The translations under genes and the position numbers were made by a program. A stretch of 64,000 bases of DNA from Ruminiclostridium josui JCM 17888 (GTDB lineage: Bacteria > Bacillota > Clostridia > Acetivibrionales > DSM-1351), in NCBI RefSeq assembly GCF_000526495.1, contig NZ_JAGE01000001.1, forward strand, positions 928,001-992,000, given 5' to 3'. Positions 61,917 to 64,000 of this stretch are shown piece by piece; within the stretch, counting starts at the first letter, position 1; each line of letters opens with the position of its first letter. The notes below the pieces were generated by a model, which was given only the letters and a program-made list of their open reading frames with translations, was not told where the DNA came from and made no database searches.

Positions 61917-62828
61917 TTATTTGCTGCCAGCATAAAACTTAAGATATTTTTCAATATTTGCATCCCAATATGCTCCTTCATGTTTCCCCTTATTAAGGTA
62001 ATACTGGGAATCTACACCTTTAGAATATAATATCTTGTACAGCTTTTCACAGCCCTCATAGAATCTATAACTATCTTGATCACCACAATCCAGATATACC
62101 TTCAAGTTGGTAAGGTCTTTATTTTGAGCTACTAGAATGGGATCTCCCTCATTTTTTAGCTCTTCAGTTGGATGCAAAAAGGATCTGACTGGACTTGTGC
62201 TGCCGTCTAAAAAAATTGCAGGGCTATGTCCACCCACTTTGCTAAACATATCTGTATGCGCAAATGCCATATGTAATGCCACCCAACCACCCATAGATAT
62301 TCCGCCAATATAGCGGCCTTCTCTGGAAGAAATGGTGCTATAGGTTTTATCAATAAAGGGGACTAATTCCTTATAAAGGTAATCTTCATACCTACCCGTA
62401 TCAAAATAATTCAGTGAATTATTTTCATCATTTTGAGAATTTATTCCATAGCTATTATCAATTTGTGGTGCAACAATGATTAATGGCACAATTTCTTTTT
62501 TGTCAATTAGCTCATTTGCCTTTTTATCCGTTTGAAGTTCTGGAAACCATGAATCCTCATTCCCTGTATATCCATGTATTAAATAAAGTACCGGGTACTT
62601 ATTCTTATTGCTATACCCTTTAGGCAGATAAATATTAATCTTCATTTCTTTTTTTAGTGCCTCACTTGAAAAAGAAATTTTTGTGACTCCTTCAAAATTA
62701 TCCTGAGTGTTTTTTATAGTTTCTGCTGATTCTTTTGTTGCGGTACGGACGCTTTTTTGACCACATCCGCTTATTATGAAGAAAACCATAATAATAAATA
62801 TAAGTGTACTCATTTTTCCACATGTCAT
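61917..62828 (-). CDS. CE1-type esterase lipoprotein
   Basis: A 303-residue exported alpha/beta hydrolase. The signal peptide ends in lipobox FIISGCGQ, so the protein should be membrane-anchored outside. Core motifs: YPVLYLIHGYTGNEDSWF (oxyanion side), nucleophile Ser in YIGGISMGGWVALHMA, Asp in LDCGDQDSYRF and His in NKGKHEGAYW. This is the esterase D/feruloyl-acetylxylan esterase group that removes acyl groups from plant cell-wall polymers. GAGGAGG precedes the ATG. No dockerin. A second CE1 gene lies just upstream in the same direction. Confidence 0.85.
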   Translation of the reverse strand: MTCGKMSTLIFIIMVFFIISGCGQKSVRTATKESAETIKNTQDNFEGVTKISFSSEALKKEMKINIYLPKGYSNKNKYPVLYLIHGYTGNEDSWFPELQTDKKANELIDKKEIVPLIIVAPQIDNSYGINSQNDENNSLNYFDTGRYEDYLYKELVPFIDKTYSTISSREGRYIGGISMGGWVALHMAFAHTDMFSKVGGHSPAIFLDGSTSPVRSFLHPTEELKNEGDPILVAQNKDLTNLKVYLDCGDQDSYRFYEGCEKLYKILYSKGVDSQYYLNKGKHEGAYWDANIEKYLKFYAGSK

Positions 62829-62895
62829 ATAGTTACCTCCTCTAAATTATACTTTTTAAGAATCAATTTAATTCCTAATTCCATGGTTTATATGC

Positions 62896-62940
62896 AAAAA
62901 GAACAGAGAGAAAATAATTCTGTCTCCCTGTTCTTTTTTT
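62896..62940. terminator. Terminator between the two esterase genes
   Basis: AAAAAGAACAG paired with CTGTTCTTTTT (62896-62906 with 62928-62938), extended by a few inner bases. Both strands have a T-run after the stem. It ends transcription of the upstream esterase. Confidence 0.75.
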
Positions 62941-62989
62941 AAGATTGTTTTACTTTACCGTAACTGCATCGTTTTTGTCTAAACTGTAT

Positions 62990-64000
62990 TTATTTGTTAT
63001 CAAAGAACAAATCCGGTAAGATATTGTATAAATAACGATTCACACAAGTCCAGTTATGTGCTCCGCCCTCCAATGTTAAGTAATAGAAGTTACCTTTTCT
63101 AAGATCTGCGGAATAAACAAACATGTCAGTAAGTTTCTTCATTTCAGCAATCTGGGAATTCATTCCGCCATAAGCTAAATCAGCAGTACCTGTTGCACAG
63201 AAGATTCGTATATCATCTTTTGTATAACCTGCTCTTTTAGCGATTTCAGATAAATATTTAGCTTTAATCTCGTCATCTGTTCCTGTGAAAGCATATCCTT
63301 CATTCTTTATTGAGTCTACATCCTGCCAGCACCATAAACTAATTGGAACATAGTATTTAAAATAATCTATAGCATAAATATAGTTATACCAAGTGCAGGC
63401 TGACCCCATGGAGAAACCACCAACAGCTCTGTGATTTCTTGCTGCCTTCAAGTCATATTCACTAAGTGACTGAGCGTATACATTATATTTTCCTTCGATA
63501 GTAGGTATTATATCATTCACTAATTCATTATGGAAATTTTTAATACGGAACAATCCATCTTCACTCTGTCTTTCAGCTGAATATGGAGCTGTATTATACC
63601 AAGTAGGAGTAACGATAATCATTGGCTTCATCTTGCCATCAGCAATCAAATTATCAACTACTCTCATAAGTTCGGTATTCTGGCCAACTCCGCCAAAAGC
63701 AGTGTGCTGACTCTCAGCATTACCATGAATCAGATATAATACATCATATTTCTTAGTTGTATCACTTTCGTCATATCCATGAGGAAGATATACAAGCATA
63801 TACTTGTCTAAATCCCTTGCCTCTGCATCATAAGTATTTGTTTTATAGTCAACTCTTACGATCGAACCCCTTATACTCTCAGGGTCTGATGTTCTGTATG
63901 CCTTTGGTATATCTCTACACTCTTTTTCATCAAATGATAAGTCGTTATGTACCAAATTATCAATAGCAGCCTGCAACATATTGAGCAATTCATCAAATTT
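62990..64000 (-). CDS. CE1-family acetylxylan/feruloyl esterase (5' end outside window)
   Basis: At least 337 residues; the frame is still open at base 64000 (KFDELLNMLQ), so the N-terminus is missing. Catalytic features: DVLYLIHGNAESQHTAFGG, nucleophile Ser in RAVGGFSMGSACTWYNY, Asp in CATGTADLAYGG and His in LEGGAHNWTCVNRYL. This is the esterase module found in cellulosomal and free xylanase systems, cleaving acetyl or feruloyl esters from xylan. The protein ends shortly after the module without a dockerin; a dockerin or binding module could be on the missing N-terminal side. Confidence 0.85.
   Translation of the reverse strand, partial: KFDELLNMLQAAIDNLVHNDLSFDEKECRDIPKAYRTSDPESIRGSIVRVDYKTNTYDAEARDLDKYMLVYLPHGYDESDTTKKYDVLYLIHGNAESQHTAFGGVGQNTELMRVVDNLIADGKMKPMIIVTPTWYNTAPYSAERQSEDGLFRIKNFHNELVNDIIPTIEGKYNVYAQSLSEYDLKAARNHRAVGGFSMGSACTWYNYIYAIDYFKYYVPISLWCWQDVDSIKNEGYAFTGTDDEIKAKYLSEIAKRAGYTKDDIRIFCATGTADLAYGGMNSQIAEMKKLTDMFVYSADLRKGNFYYLTLEGGAHNWTCVNRYLYNILPDLFFDNK

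Noticed and set aside
1-64000. CRISPR arrays, tRNA or rRNA genes
   Set aside because: No regularly spaced direct repeats, cloverleaf sequences or rRNA segments were found on reading both strands.

Overview
The window looks like a low-GC, anaerobic, cellulolytic clostridium close to Ruminiclostridium (Clostridium) cellulolyticum. The main evidence is a C-terminal type I dockerin whose two calcium-binding repeats carry the Ala-Ile recognition pair used in that group. AT-rich intergenic DNA, strong AGGAGG ribosome sites, clostridial peptide-maturation genes and clostridial polyketide synthases agree with this. No rRNA, tRNA or CRISPR array was seen.

Layout. 1-2414 (- strand): glycerol kinase, cut by the window edge, and the AzlCD branched-chain amino acid exporter. 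2628-7578 (-): a ribosomal peptide (RiPP) locus of the clostridial CLI_3235/CcpM type, with an ABC exporter, a 44-residue precursor gene, an internal terminator, a radical SAM/SPASM maturase, a TIGR04066-like protein and a degenerate carrier protein. 7866-11254 (-): an OPT peptide transporter with a PepD dipeptidase. 11729-18374 (+): three adjacent genes for a CcmF-like haem lyase and two exported c-type cytochromes, one of which carries a dockerin. 18618-21602 (+): a secreted beta-helix protein and an orphan biotin carboxylase. 21616-23124: a complete IS256-family element.

23171-33055 (-): one eleven-gene run forming a type II (aromatic) polyketide locus. It holds an SDR-type reductase, three SRPBCC cyclase/aromatase proteins (four domains), a ketosynthase KS-alpha, a KS-beta/chain-length factor, a metal-dependent cyclase-family protein, a membrane methyltransferase and a three-part ABC efflux system. 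It has no acyl carrier protein of its own. 33311-35078 is a graveyard of IS1182 and IS3 remnants. 35192-39773 holds single genes (hypothetical, nitroreductase, CcdA-TlpA fusion, a deleted nucleotidyltransferase, a DODA-type dioxygenase) and a rhodanese-domain remnant. 40007-43573 (+) is an ABC transporter with a two-component system.

43685-60847 (-): a 5,523-residue hybrid NRPS/trans-AT PKS preceded by a chorismate-lyase-like gene. The domain order is FAAL-ACP-C-A-PCP-KS-ACP-KS-DH-KR-cMT-ACP-KS-ACP-TE. A second-type ClpP gene lies divergent from it. The window ends with two CE1-type esterases, the last cut by the edge.

Three natural-product loci of different chemistry (RiPP, type II PKS, NRPS/trans-AT PKS) therefore sit within 60 kb, together with a cytochrome operon linked to the cellulosome. 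The cytochrome operon and the carrier-free type II PKS operon are the most unusual systems here.
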